This document shows positions 22,446-33,257 of a stretch of 64,000 nucleotides of DNA, in pieces. The stretch's first letter is position 1; every line of letters starts with the position of its first letter. The translations under genes were made by a program, and so were the position numbers. This DNA is from Holtermannia corniformis (taxonomy: Eukaryota > Basidiomycota > Tremellomycetes > Holtermanniales): the NCBI GenBank assembly GCA_001599935.1, contig BCIJ01000009.1:403392-467391 (forward strand), in the 5' to 3' direction. A model generated the notes under the pieces. That model did not search any database. It had not been told where the DNA came from and was given only the letters and a program-made list of their open reading frames with translations.

Positions 22446-24505
22446 TCACAGATGCGGCGGTGTGAGCACGCGCATGTCCCCGTAGCTGGCGGGCACCGAG
22501 CGGCGCCTCGCACGCTCGCCTTCCATCATTCGCTTCTCTAGTTCTTGCACTTGTTTCAGATGATATCGGTGAAGTTGCTCGTCACGGCTGCGCATCGTGT
22601 CGCTGCACTGTTAAGCGTGGTGAAGTTTCGAAGGGTCTTCACTCACGGATCAGACAACGACGCTGGCGCCGTTGTAGGTGTACCGAATTCTTTCTTGAAG
22701 AGTTTCTGCGACTAGGCATAACGTCAGTGTGAGTACGTGGCCAGCAATACAAGCGCACAGTCGTTTCGGCGAATGTCACACGAAGTACGTGTGGTGTACC
22801 GGGAAAAGCAAAGTGGTCGAACTGAATCGATCAGTCAGCGACCATACTGTGAGCGAGTCGAATAGCATACCCTCTTGATGACGTCTTCAGCATCGCTACG
22901 GGTCTTGAGTCTGGTCTTTGTCAGATGAAGTGACACCACGCCGTGTAAGATGACGCGCCGGATCAGGGCACGACACTTGGGTGTGGCCTCGTCTTCCTTG
23001 AACAGCTTGCAAGATACGACGTTCCACGGGTAGATGAGCCTGCGCAGATCCTGAACATGTCAGTCGACTCAGCGCTAGAGTAGCGTTCGGCGCTCACCTC
23101 GGGTTTGAGCGTCGACGGCAGGTTGGTAATGTAAACATTGGGCGACGTCGGGTCCTCGAGCGCCTTGAGCACGGTGTAGTAGGTTTCCTGGGATTCCTTC
23201 AGCTTCCACAGTAGGTGATTTGCTGCTGCTTACCTTGGCATATTCGCACTTGATGCCAAGCGACAGTAGGGCACGAATGCAGTGGCTAGCCTCTTGGGGT
23301 GTCTGGTATCTGCATTCTGTGAGCGATGGGGCTCAGCTTGGTATACAATAACGCACAACACAAAGCCAATACTACAGGTCGATCAGCACCAGGATTGATC
23401 AGACTTTGCTTGCAGACTTACGTCCTCACATCAGTTTCGTTGGTTTGACTTGGCGGTACGGTTCGCCCGTGTTTCCCGATGCGGCTGATGCGATGAGAGA
23501 GGACGGTCCCAAACGGCTTTGCGAGGTCATACAGCTGCTCTTCCGTCATGTCGGGCGGAAGAAGTGGGATGTAGACTAGGAATTCGTCAGCTGATCCACA
23601 CGGTGGAAGGTCGAGCGCATACCATTCGTACGCAAACCCGAGAGTTGGCGGATCGCAGGCATGCTGCGCGCCGAGCTGAGCTTGCGAAGACTTTCGAGCT
23701 TGTCTTGCGCTTCGCTGTTGTGCTGCTGAATGCTGGACGCAACCATGGTCTCGGAAGAAGCGGTCGTCATCGAAGCTGCCGTTGGACGCGTTTGCTCTGT
23801 CAGGTTGCTTGGTGTCATCGGTCTGAGCTTAGGCGTAGATGGGATCAAAAGCGGCGAGAACGGTGCAAATGTGTGCACCTGCGCTGTTGCTCCTTCATGA
23901 GCAATCTGCGAAGGCAGCTTCGAAGGACACGAGGGCGAGCGCGGCCGACGACCTGGGTTGCGAGCCGGTGTCTGCAGCACTTGATCGGGCAGATCCTGAC
24001 TGAAGCGACGCGCCGTTTGGTGTGCGTTGATCGGCGGCGTGTGCTGCCACCACTGAGCAGGGTAGGGCGACAATGGTGGCGTCAAGTGTGTCGATCGGCC
24101 GGTAGTGGCCGTACGTTGGTGCCTCTGATGCGTTGGAGTCTTGGGATAGTCATCTTGATCTAGCGGCATCGTGTCGTATGTGTACGTGCGGAGCCGCGGC
24201 TCTGTGTTCGGCGCCTGGAAGGCTGGACCGTTCAGGTGAGGAGTGTTGTGCGGTGCGACTGGACGTAAGGTCAGCCTAGCGCCCTTCAGCTGTGTCAACC
24301 CACAGCTTGCGCGACGATCGCGCTGTGATCCGGTACGCCCATCCAAGATGAGCTGCAAAGCAGGCGCGGTGTCGTCATTGTGGATCATGAACTCGCCCGT
24401 GTCAGAATCGCGGCGCGGCCAATTCGGATCTGATGGGAAGGGGCGCACAGGGTGAGAACTATCGTCGGTGTCAGTAGTCCTTCCGGATGACTGTGTGACT
24501 GCGGG
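22446..24505 (-). CDS. RNA-binding protein with two RRM domains
   Basis: The 5' end is not settled. Open coding sequence begins at about 24505, after an apparent CAG acceptor, and the first in-frame ATG is at 24388. The N-terminal 300 residues are Pro/Ser/Thr-rich and disordered. RRM1 begins VYIPLLPPDMTEEQLYDLAKPFG and, across short exons, continues to YQTPQEASHCIRALL. RRM2 begins NVYITNLPSTLKPEDLRRLIYPW. A C-terminal segment has a coiled coil (DEQLHRYHLKQVQELEKRM) and ends MRVLTPPHL. Two adjacent RRMs after a disordered N terminus resemble the RBMS/Scr group of single-strand nucleic-acid binders. The intron structure is dense in the RRM half. The role is likely in mRNA control, by inference. 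Confidence 0.75.
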
Positions 24506-25834
24506 CAAATCGGACGTCGATTCGCGACGATGAGGCTACTCAGCCTGTCCGCTTGAAAAAAGCTGACGGCCTGGTTGGCACCGATGGTGGGCTTGTGATG
24601 TGAAGCGAACAATCCAGCTGACGTGCACAAGAACCCGTTTCAGGTGAATCAAGTTGGGCCTTCGCGTCCAGTCTGGCAGCGATCCTGGTCAAGGCAGCAT
24701 GGTGCAAGTCTGCATGGCGTTGATGTTCGATGGAGCGCCTTCACTCGCCGCATATCATGGATTGCGGTCAGCCCTACAGCTTCCTTGTCGGTACACGCGG
24801 TGCAGTAGATGCCAGCACATTCAGGCCACAGTCTCCATGACAAGCTGCTCTCGAAGCTCGCTGCAAAGACAGCAAAGCGTCTACTCACGACATTGTGTAT
24901 ATCCGTGTAACGCCGACGGTCGGCTTTGATTTTTTCTTGGCTTCAGAACAGAGAGCGAGGAGTGTCCGTGTCGTGTCGAGTGCGTCAAGCCATAGCCGTC
25001 CTGCGGTGTCGATGCTATCGTCAATGTCGTAGGATGCTGCTACACGGGGAGCGCTACCCCTTGTTTTGGTGTCAACCCGTCAGCGCTGCTCCCGATCCAT
25101 TCGTGAGCCGGGTCGCTCGCCCTCTCTCCCTTGCCGGTAGAGCACAGTGATCAGCAGATCGGATCGTCATTGACGGGCTTGTGTGCCGCTGCGCTGTGTG
25201 CAGCGGAGCCCAAGCGCCCGAGTGTGCTTTTGATGGGGCACACACGCGCGGCGTTTGATCCCACATGTCGAAAAGGGGGTGAACAGATCGGCGGTTGTTG
25301 ATCGACGTTGACGGTCCGGGAGCACCCTGATGGCGACGCAGGGCAGAGTCGAAGCGACGGGACTGCAACTGCAGAACGTGATGATTATCAAGCATGTCAA
25401 CATCAGCCAGGTAGCTTGTGCTTGTCCTCAAGACACTTTTCAAGACAGCATCGAGGATCTGCTCAGGGGTCTGTTTGGTGTCTCGCCATTATTGTCCGCC
25501 AGATCTCACCACAATCACACTCGCCCAGCTCGCGAGCCTTGCCGTCTGAGCTCTCGTCCTCGACTGCTCGACAGCCGAGCGCGAGTGCTGCGATTGCCTG
25601 CTCGAGCGTGGACCCTGATTCAAGTGTTTCAGAACGTGAATCACGTGACTGCTCAGCTTGGACGCGTTTCACCCTTGAGCGCCTACCCTCCTTTGGAACA
25701 CCAGTGTTCCGCCAAACGCGGGCAACCAGAGTCCGACAGTCGGCAGCGGTACCCTCGACGACAACGACCACTGCGAACCGACTGTAGCTACCTCGTCGTG
25801 TCAAGTCACAACGCCACCAACCACCACCGCCAAG
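24506..25834. other. Intergenic region upstream of eIF4E and the RRM gene
   Basis: About 1.3 kb between divergent genes. It may include a missed first exon of the RRM gene. ORFs such as 25463-25804 (-) are open but show no domain. The bases before 25835 are C/A-rich, like a 5' leader. Confidence 0.4.
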
Positions 25835-27670
25835 ATGACTGCCGAGATGCCGCCGCCGCCAGTACCAGCTGCGAGCTCGAGCTCAAGCTCGGGCACGGCC
25901 TCAACGACCGCGTCAGTCGAGTTTCTGCTGCGAACGTGTGGTATCGTTTGGACTTACACTGCTTGTAGACCTAGAATGTCACGCATGCCCTCTCTCAAGC
26001 AGCTGTCCGACCGGTACGCCTCCCAAGCCCAAGCGTCCAACGTGCCCGTGCCGCCGCTTCCGGCGCAGAGTGCCCCTCTCCAGATCACTACAGACATTCC
26101 TGGGCATGCCAGTGCCATATCCCCGGGTTCGAGCGCAACGCCTTCGACGCGTTTGCGGCTACCGGCGTCAGCACTGACTAGGAGCTTGAGCTCCCAGGGG
26201 TCAGGTCAGGCAGAGGTGTCGCCCACGGCACCCACGTTCTCCGCAACAGCTTTCAGTGTGCCGGACAGTGGTATTGAGATGGAGCGGAAGGAGAGCGCTG
26301 GGGCCGGCTATGTCAAAGGCTACAAGAGCGTACCAAGCTTGGATGAGATCAGGCGGCGGGTCGTAGGAGGCACCAGCGAGACCGAGACCAAGCTGGATGT
26401 GGAACAAGGATCAGCGAGCACGGAGAAGAAATCTGGCACCGACGCACCGGTACATGTTGCGACGACTGAGAAGTCGACCCATGAAGCTGAGAACAAGACA
26501 TCACCAGCGATCGAAAAGGGCAAGGTGCACCCTTTGCAGCACTCGTGGTACGTTACGCTCTTCTTTATTGGGCTATTCATTTGCGAACATACGCGAGGAC
26601 TGCATGCTAACGGGGCCTCAGGACCCTCTACTTCGACTCCAAGTCGCACAAACCGGCGGCTACGCCCGGGCCTGGCGTCGGCTCCAACATCTGGGAGGAC
26701 AACCTTGTCACGGTCGGCTCTTTCAATACTGTGAGTGGGACCCGTGACACTACTGCAACTCAGCCAGACGTCTCGAGACGTGTAACTGTGGAGGCCGCCA
26801 GCCCATCAGTGTCTAGCTGGGGAAGGGTTGACAGCGTGACAAAGGCTTTGCTGACTCGTCCAGGTTGAGGACTTTGCGCGCTACTTGAACAATGTCCGTA
26901 TGCCGAGCATGCTTGCCAAGAACTCAAACTACCACATGTTCAAGGTGCGTCTAATCTTTTGAGTGCCCGGCTACATCCTAACGGTGATTCGCAGGATGGT
27001 ATCAAGCCCGTAAGTAGGTGCCAAGCGTGGGCCGAATGATGAACTCATCTCTACAGATGTGGGAAGACCCTGCCAATGCTAACGTGGGCTATTGTTGTTC
27101 TCAAAGTGTGACACAAGCTGACCCAGCGCAGGGCGGCAAATGGGTTCTCGTCTTTCGAAACCACAGCCCGCTGCTTGACGACGCTTGGGCCAACTTGCTC
27201 ATGGCTCTGGTTGGCGAGCAGCTTGATCCGAACAACGAGATCAATGGCGTTGTCGTTTCGACGCGGCCGAAGATTGATCGGATCCAGCTGTGGCTGAGGG
27301 CGCGGGACGATGTGCAAAAGGTCAATGGCGTCGCGAAGCGGCTTCTAACGTGCTTGGGACTCGAAGGCATCGACGGGGAAGGTATCGGACTGGAGTTCCA
27401 GGTGAGTCTACATTCATCCGACCTCCAGCACGCGAACTGAGACCAGTTATACAGTACAACTCGGCAGATTCCAACCCGCCACCCAACAACTTCATCTCGA
27501 TCCCATTCCACTCAGGCGGGCACGATCGCCATGCCTCGCAGCGCGCCTCGTTCTCGGCCGCTCCGCAGGGCAAGGCGCCGCCCATGTGGCGAAGCAATTC
27601 TGCTGGCGCTGGCGTGAGCGCTTTCGGTGGGCCGCTGGGCGGTAGTCGAGTACCTATCAGTCGCGCTTGA
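25835..27670 (+). CDS. Translation initiation factor eIF4E with long N-terminal extension
   Basis: The spliced protein is about 457 aa, roughly twice the usual 200-230. Exons: 25835-25911, 25969-26547, 26622-26730, 26864-26944, 26995-27009, 27057-27083, 27132-27401, 27455-27670. The core starts at HPLQHSWTLYFDSK. Cap-stacking Trp residues are in SNIWEDNL and MWEDPANANGGKW. Other family marks are GSFNTVEDFARYLNN and KIDRIQLWLRARDD. The N-terminal 220 residues are Ser/Pro-rich; the segment GYKSVPSLDEIRRRV is a possible motif. The C-terminal tail is Gly/Ser-rich. eIF4E binds the mRNA 5' cap and recruits eIF4G. The first intron (25912-25968, 57 nt) is a multiple of three and has no stop, so it may be retained. 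Two exons are only 15 and 27 nt. Confidence 0.9.
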
Positions 27671-28094
27671 CGCGGAGACTTGAATTCTAGATGTTGTATC
27701 ATATGCTGGCACGATTCCAAGATGCATGTAGGATCCTAGTTTCAGAGCGCGCGCAGCTCAGCTGAGATCCATTCGCGTGACTTTGAGTCCCCTTCGACGG
27801 CTATACCTCGGAACGGATTGGAAGGTGTTCCAGCTCTCAGGCATCCGCGATGGGCGCCCGTTGGTGTAGCCATGAGCGGAATGTCATCCACTCTCAGATA
27901 GTCGACTTCCTTTGACATGACTCCGTTGACTCGCAATGATGCCAAAGCTCCCTTGGCGACTCCAGCACGCTGCTAATATGGCAAGCATCTGATCCGACTC
28001 CATTTTGCATACGGCTTAGCACATCTCATCACTAGAGTCCGAAGTGAAGCACAAAAGCCTGTTTCGACACTCTCCATCTTCTCCGGAATCAAGC
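27671..28094. other. Intergenic with one weak minus-strand ORF
   Basis: An open frame lies at 27742-27945 (-), with an internal ATG start (MSKEVDYLRVDDIPLM). It has no domain and no support beyond being open, so I do not call it a gene. Confidence 0.3.
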
Positions 28095-28331
28095 ATGTCA
28101 TCCGTCACCAGATCGCAGACCCTCAAACTAGACTTCCTGTTCTATCCCAATGGCACCTGCTTTGTGCTCACCACAGACACGGAAACGGAGAGTGACTGGC
28201 TGGATGTCCCGATCGATCAACGCGAGTCAATCATAGCACAGATCCGTCCTCAAGCAGAGGCTCGCCGAGTCGACGCGGACAGGTCGGTGACCGTGACCTT
28301 TGAGGTTGATGTAAGCAGCTCGAGCACCTAG
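28095..28331 (+). CDS. Small protein, paralogous trio member 1 (78 aa)
   Basis: This is an intronless ORF from the ATG at 28095; an upstream in-frame ATG at 28044 would add 17 residues. I recognise no family. It shares a pattern with the ORFs at 29548 and 30342: a strand-turn-strand (TLKLDFLFYPNGTCFVLT), then an acidic helix-prone region with a Trp (DWLDVPIDQRESIIAQIRPQ AEARR), then a short final strand (SVTVTFEVDV). There is no signal peptide, membrane helix or Cys cluster. The predicted order is beta-beta-alpha-beta. It sits in a gene-poor tract between eIF4E and the acid phosphatase. Confidence 0.6.
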   Translation: MSSVTRSQTLKLDFLFYPNGTCFVLTTDTETESDWLDVPIDQRESIIAQIRPQAEARRVDADRSVTVTFEVDVSSSST

Positions 28332-29547
28332 ACTAGCTTTGTGTGGTCTTGTAAAAAGAGATATGCGCGCAGCCATACGAATAGTACCGTGCAGCGCGCT
28401 CAGTCTTTGCCTGGCTACCTTCAGATCCGGACTTCATGGCGTGACAGTCGTCGGCTCGCAGTGGCGGCATCACGAAGCATCTCATGGACGTATTCCTTGA
28501 GAGAAGCTGAAGCACCCATGAAGAGCTCTGCGTGATGGCGTGACGTATGTTGAGCACAAATCTCTGCAAGATCTGTACTTCTGATGTGTTCCCGCCGATG
28601 AACAGCGCCGCTTACCACATTCAGCATCAAGCAATCTACACCTGTCTTGACAGAGATGGATTGTGCTGTTGTCACCGCGGAGGCAGCTGCCAGAGCTGCC
28701 TGTCGGCAAGTCGCCCTCGGGTATCAAACAGGAGCGGATTGTCAGTGGCCTTCACGCTGTCCGAAGATCGGCAGGTGCAAACATGCTATATTGTGTTTGC
28801 GTGGAATGCGGCAAGTAGCGTCGAGACGTGAGCCAGATGATGTAAAACAGAGCCTCCCGCCCACGCGATCGAAAAGACTAGTTGCACGTCGCCGCCGTAT
28901 CGCGCGGGCGCGGGATAGGCAAGCGTCTAACCAGAAAGGGGTAGGGTAGGCTCCCCTCCAACTGCGCATAGGCATGCTGATTTAAGCCGCTTAAAAGACC
29001 TCCGCACGTGGCCTAGTGCATTACAGAGCCCCCATGTAAAAGCGTTCTGCGCCCGCTATAATCGATACATACTCCAACGGATGGTCAGCTCCCTAGCGCA
29101 TGAACACCTTCGGCGTACATCCTCAAATGTATTGGCGGCGTCAAGCGTACGGCGGAGGGCATCCGGCAGAAGAGCTTGGCTGCGATAAGCGTGGAACTCT
29201 TCGCTTGCACGCCAGTGTCCTTGATCACGGTGGTTACTGCGACGTTTCACCCACGCCTGGCATGCTGTGCACTCTTTTGAGCCGGTGCATCTACCCTTGT
29301 GAGATGACTTGAAGTCATTCGCTGACGACACACCGCATCAAATTGGGCCAAAGGGCCAAAGGAGTGTCTCCGTTGTTTCTCGCTGTGGTGAATGACCGAG
29401 AGCCTTTGTCTGTGACTCATAGCCAATTATTTCGTCATTAGCAAACGTACTTTATGCAGCCGGTCCGAGATCATACATTCTCCGACGGCAGCTCTAAGAG
29501 TACAAGTACAGTCACGAACTCGCATCAAGGAGAACAGAACATCAGCC
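28332..29547. other. Gene-poor tract between paralogue 1 and paralogue 2
   Basis: About 1.2 kb. Two minus-strand frames are open, 28421-28675 and 29056-29331 (the latter with an ATG, MSSANDFKSSHKGRC). Neither shows a domain. They are noted as possible decayed genes only. Confidence 0.3.
29056..29331 (-). CDS. Doubtful small ORF (91 aa)
   Basis: It starts with an ATG and is intronless. The N-terminal part holds a Cys/His-containing stretch (HKGRCTGSKECTACQAW), then a basic segment and a possible helix (LLPDALRRTLDAANTFEDV). No family is recognised. It lies between two members of the small paralogous family on the opposite strand, and the coding signal is weak. Confidence 0.25.
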   Translation of the reverse strand: MSSANDFKSSHKGRCTGSKECTACQAWVKRRSNHRDQGHWRASEEFHAYRSQALLPDALRRTLDAANTFEDVRRRCSCARELTIRWSMYRL

Positions 29548-29787
29548 ATGTCAGCTGAAGGCGAATCACAGACTCCAGGTATCACTACAATCACGCTGAC
29601 TGTCACCTTCCGGAAGGATGGTACATGGTCCGTGCATGCAGCGAGCGACGAACAATGGAACATATGGAAGAACGTTGCCGATCAGGACGACGTAATTCGA
29701 TCGATACAAAGAGACGAATCGGAGGCATTAGAGAAAGCGAAGGGAGACGTCACAGTCAAGCATGATGTCGACCTTCGCGCAGAGTAG
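29548..29787 (+). CDS. Small protein, paralogous trio member 2 (79 aa)
   Basis: This is an intronless ORF whose ATG follows CATCAGCC. It shares the family pattern: TITLTVTFRKDGTWSVHA as the first two strands, QWNIWKNVADQDDVIRSI with a long acidic-basic helix (ESEALEKAK), then DVTVKHDVDL. The first 16 coding bases (ATGTCAGCTGAAGGCG) match those of member 3 at 15 of 16 positions, which supports common origin. The protein is soluble and charged, with no Cys. The function is unknown. Confidence 0.65.
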   Translation: MSAEGESQTPGITTITLTVTFRKDGTWSVHAASDEQWNIWKNVADQDDVIRSIQRDESEALEKAKGDVTVKHDVDLRAE

Positions 29788-30341
29788 TGCAAGGCTATCA
29801 ACGCTGGAATACTGCAGAGGAGCGTGCCTTCGCAGTGATGTCACTTGTGATCTCTTGAAGCTTTTGCAGATGCGCGTGCGATGTACCGGACAAAGTGTAT
29901 CGGACTCCTTTTTCTTCCAGAGCTCAATACAATATTACAGCCTGCTGCACCCGTAGACTGCGGCTACCTGCGAAGCCAGCTAGTATTGGCACACATTAAG
30001 CACATCTCACTGTTTCCCTAAGGATTTGATACATCGAATGTTCATGCGGCTTTCTGCTAAGACAAATACTGTCAGCTTGCTGGCATGGAATAGAATCAGT
30101 GGTTTGCGAGATGATGCTGACGCTGGGCTCATTCTGTCCCACGAAAGCACATATACATCTGCATCCGCGGACGCAGAGAATGTATCAATTTGTAGATAAA
30201 TGAACCTATTCTCTTAGATGCTATTGAGACGGAAGCTCGAGAGGAGACAAGGGTGAGTGAATGACGGTCCGATTTATATCCAAATTGGATCCGATCGTGC
30301 AATATAACGCTCGACCTCGTAAGAAAAGACTCAACACTGTC
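29788..30341. other. AT-richer spacer between paralogues 2 and 3
   Basis: About 550 bases, visibly richer in A and T than neighbouring genes (for example around 29930-29940 and 30178-30220). No gene was recognised. Confidence 0.4.
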
Positions 30342-30593
30342 ATGTCAGCTGCAGGCGTCGCACCAAACACTTCTTCGACATCCGAAACTTTCAATGTCGT
30401 AGCGTTCTACTATCCCGGAGGCAAGTGTTCCGTCGGGATGAACACTGTCAACCGCGCTAAATGGGATTCTCTCGGTACGGATTACAAGGAGTGGCTCCTC
30501 AACACCGTGCGCTCCGAGGCCGAGGTAGACGCAAAGTTTCAGACTTCTGTAGGGCCCGTAACAGTGGACATAACCGTCCCAACCAACCCTTAG
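30342..30593 (+). CDS. Small protein, paralogous trio member 3 (83 aa)
   Basis: It is intronless from the ATG at 30342; an in-frame ATG at 30261 would give 110 aa, but the paralogues argue for the later one. Family pattern: TFNVVAFYYPGGKCSVGM, then KWDSLGTDYKEWLLNTVRSE with AEVDAKF, then GPVTVDITV and a short PTNP end. The position of the Trp and the E-A-E-x-x-x-K run line up with members 1 and 2. No localisation signal or known domain is seen. Confidence 0.65.
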   Translation: MSAAGVAPNTSSTSETFNVVAFYYPGGKCSVGMNTVNRAKWDSLGTDYKEWLLNTVRSEAEVDAKFQTSVGPVTVDITVPTNP

Positions 30594-31310
30594 ATCTTCC
30601 GATCTCTGGTAGCCAAGCATTCAATGACATGCATGCCCTTCCGAACACGTCGGTAGCCATTCGAAGGAGGATCATACACTTGCACCCCCGATGAGGTATC
30701 AGGTGCATTTTTCCGTGGAGATCCCGATACTGAAAGTCAATCGACTGCACAAGGTATCCTTTCCCCAGCGACGTAAATTGACCACACGCTCCCGCCGCTG
30801 ACTTCCCGATATTATCTTTCATTGCGGCCGCGGTGCGTGGTCAACTGTGTACGTCGGTCCGAAAACAGCTCCGACCTATCATAGGAGTATTCTGAGGGTA
30901 CGTATACGCTGTCATGGTGCCGCTCACGATGTCACGACCGACTGTGCTGCGATACACGAGTTTGTTCCTTTTGGCATGGCATTATGGCCAGTGGAAGCTG
31001 AAGTCGAGGTGAAGTCGAGGTGACACCGTGGGGCGCTCCGCCGATTGATTGTAGATAGTGAATATATATAGTGGGTACCCGCCGTTCACTAGCTCTTGCG
31101 GTACCATAGGCGCTCGAAAGCATGCAGACGACTGCTGTTCTGTGCATCCGAGCCAGACTCGAGTCGGTGCTGCTGCTCCATGTAGTACGAACCACATCGT
31201 TATTGCCTAGACAGGCTGGGATGTCCGAGTCATCAGATCGTTTGGATGAGCTCGTTTGGATAGGTACATAACGTGATACGCCGTTTCTGGTCAAGTACAA
31301 GTAGCATATG
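30594..31310. other. Intergenic between paralogue 3 and the acid phosphatase
   Basis: About 720 bases. An 11-base direct repeat (GAAGTCGAGGT twice) occurs at about 31000-31022 and a TATATATA stretch at about 31063-31071. No gene was seen. Confidence 0.4.
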
Positions 31311-33257
31311 CTAGTGACCATCGCCTTCGACGTTGCCACACTCGGCTGCCCAGTCCTTTGGCGTAACCCTCTGACCGTCGGGTCAGCATCGACCGAGTAT
31401 CTAGAGCTTTGTCACAGACGCAGACTCACCCGGATAGCTTCGCTAAACGCCGTCAGGGTACACAAGTCTGGCCGATCGGGAAAATGCTCGTCCTTGCCCG
31501 AGCATGCGGGCAGAGCCAAAGCCTTACCGTTGTACTTCATGCGGACGTCTAGATTGCATCGTCAGCCACATTGGTCAACAGTCAATGGAGACGTACAATG
31601 TTGATCCTGCTTGACGGATTTACCCGCCCAGAGACTCTTGACGGATCCCAGCACACCCTTTGCAGCACCGTCTTCAGCCGCCGTTTCACGCTTCAGCAGC
31701 TGAAACTCTATAAAGCTCGTGAAGCCTGGCCAGCGATCGTCGAACACGTCGAGGGTCGCGAGCACGCCAGCAAGCGATGTGTCGTGTACGGACAAAACGG
31801 CGAGCTTGAGTGCGGCGTTTTGGGTCGGTGGTGGGACCTCTGCATCAGAGGAGGTGGGTGTGGGCGGGGTCGTGGAGGAATGCTTTGCTTTGTATTGGAA
31901 CGAGGTGTTGATGTCGCTCAGAGACCGGCCGAGGGCGAGTCGTCGAACTTCGGGGTGTGAGTAGGATGCAAACCACTCGGCGCTGAAATGTCAATCTAGC
32001 GATCGCAGAGTTGTCACACGAACCAGATTGCGCGCTCAATCGTCCGCCGCATGTCCTTGTCCTTGAACTCATCGGGTACGGGCAAGCCATTTGCCTCGGC
32101 AGCGCGAATCTGCGCATCGTTAACCCGAGTGCAAGTGCCACTGGCATACATCAACATACCGTGTCCTCGATTCCCGACAGTCTTGGCTTGCCATCCTGGA
32201 CGCCGTCGTCAGCTGCCAGACATTTAACCGCACCATACGTACCACCCTGATCGGACGCCCGCCGATAAACTTGCTAAGCTTGGCATCGAGGGGTTCGAGC
32301 TCCTTGTTCCAGTCCCTAGCAGCCTTGATCGCAAACTCGCGATCGAGCTGACGTAGACGAGCACACGTGAATGTATTTGGCAATAACGTCTCGTCGGAGG
32401 GATTACTGTTAGGCCTTGATCAGTTTTCCTCGTGCATTCGGTGACAGTGACGGACCGGATGAAGATCTTTGGCACCCATTTGCCTCGTACAGGCGCTGGA
32501 TAGAGCCCTGTGATGACTTGCTGTAGGGACTCGAGGGTGCGCGGCATGTTGGTAGAGCGGAAAAAGGTAGTGCTCGGCGATGGGTTGGGTGGGAGAAAGT
32601 CGATGCTATATTGTTGTCAGTCGGGGTACTATGCAAGTGCAGAGACGCACTCGTCGACATATTGTTTCCGAAGTCTCTCGCCGAGAGCCAACGTTGTCGC
32701 TCGTCCGGTATCTGTCAATTCTCCGAGCATGCTGCCAGTAATGGTTCAGAATGAGCTCTGCTGTCGATCATAGATTGTAACACGCACCAATCCCCACGCT
32801 TGCCCTGGCCCGAACCCTCGGCGGTCGTACTTGGATGTTCGATTCTCCGCTCGACTGTCAAGGCCCCGACTTGTGTCTCTTGTTCTCCATCGGATGCTTT
32901 ACTACCCGAGCTGAACAAAGAGGTCAACCCGGTCCCGCTGCCCGATTGGGTCGCTGCCGGACTCGAGTCCTCTGGCGATGGGGGTACGGGGCGTTCTAGC
33001 ACGGACGCTTGAAAGGTCCGGCCTGTCAGACACATGTTCCATCGTGTCGGAATGTGCGATGTAAGGCGCGTCCTTACGGGTGTGCGCTCACCTGTGCGAT
33101 GGAGGCTCCGTTAGAGTGGGTAGGAAACGTAAGCTACAGCTACTTACCATGCCGACTGAGGATGTAGACTGGGTGATTGTATGCCTGTCAGTCGACGCAA
33201 CGCTTGTGTGATGACCTTACCCTGATCGAGCGAGAGTCCCGGCGGTGTGTTCTCCAT
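31311..33257 (-). CDS. Histidine acid phosphatase family protein
   Basis: The start ATG is at 33257 (MENTPPGLSLDQ). The catalytic motif RHGERTPVR is built across two junctions: exon 33221-33257 (37 nt), exon 33148-33168 (21 nt, YILSRHG) and the exon starting at 33091. Later blocks are GELTDTGRATTLALGERLRKQYVD, FRSTNMPRTLESLQ, the acid-side VHDTSLAG (the HD proton donor) and a C-terminal DVRMKYNGKALALPAC. The order RHGxRxP, STxMxRT, HD fits the branch-2 histidine phosphatases such as lysosomal acid phosphatase. There is no clear signal peptide before the catalytic motif, so the enzyme may be intracellular or start at an unseen upstream exon. The role is hydrolysis of a phosphomonoester; the substrate is unknown. 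Confidence 0.85.

Noticed and set aside
25463..25804. Minus-strand ORF of 113 codons upstream of eIF4E
   Set aside because: Composition reflects codons of GC-rich leader DNA; no domain and no splice support.
28421..28675. Minus ORF as a further paralogue of the 29056-29331 ORF
   Set aside because: Only loose similarity (DAATASRR and DAANTFEDVRR); not enough to claim homology.
31055..31080. TATATATA stretch near 31063-31071 as a TATA box
   Set aside because: No start codon of a recognised gene lies within a sensible distance on either strand.
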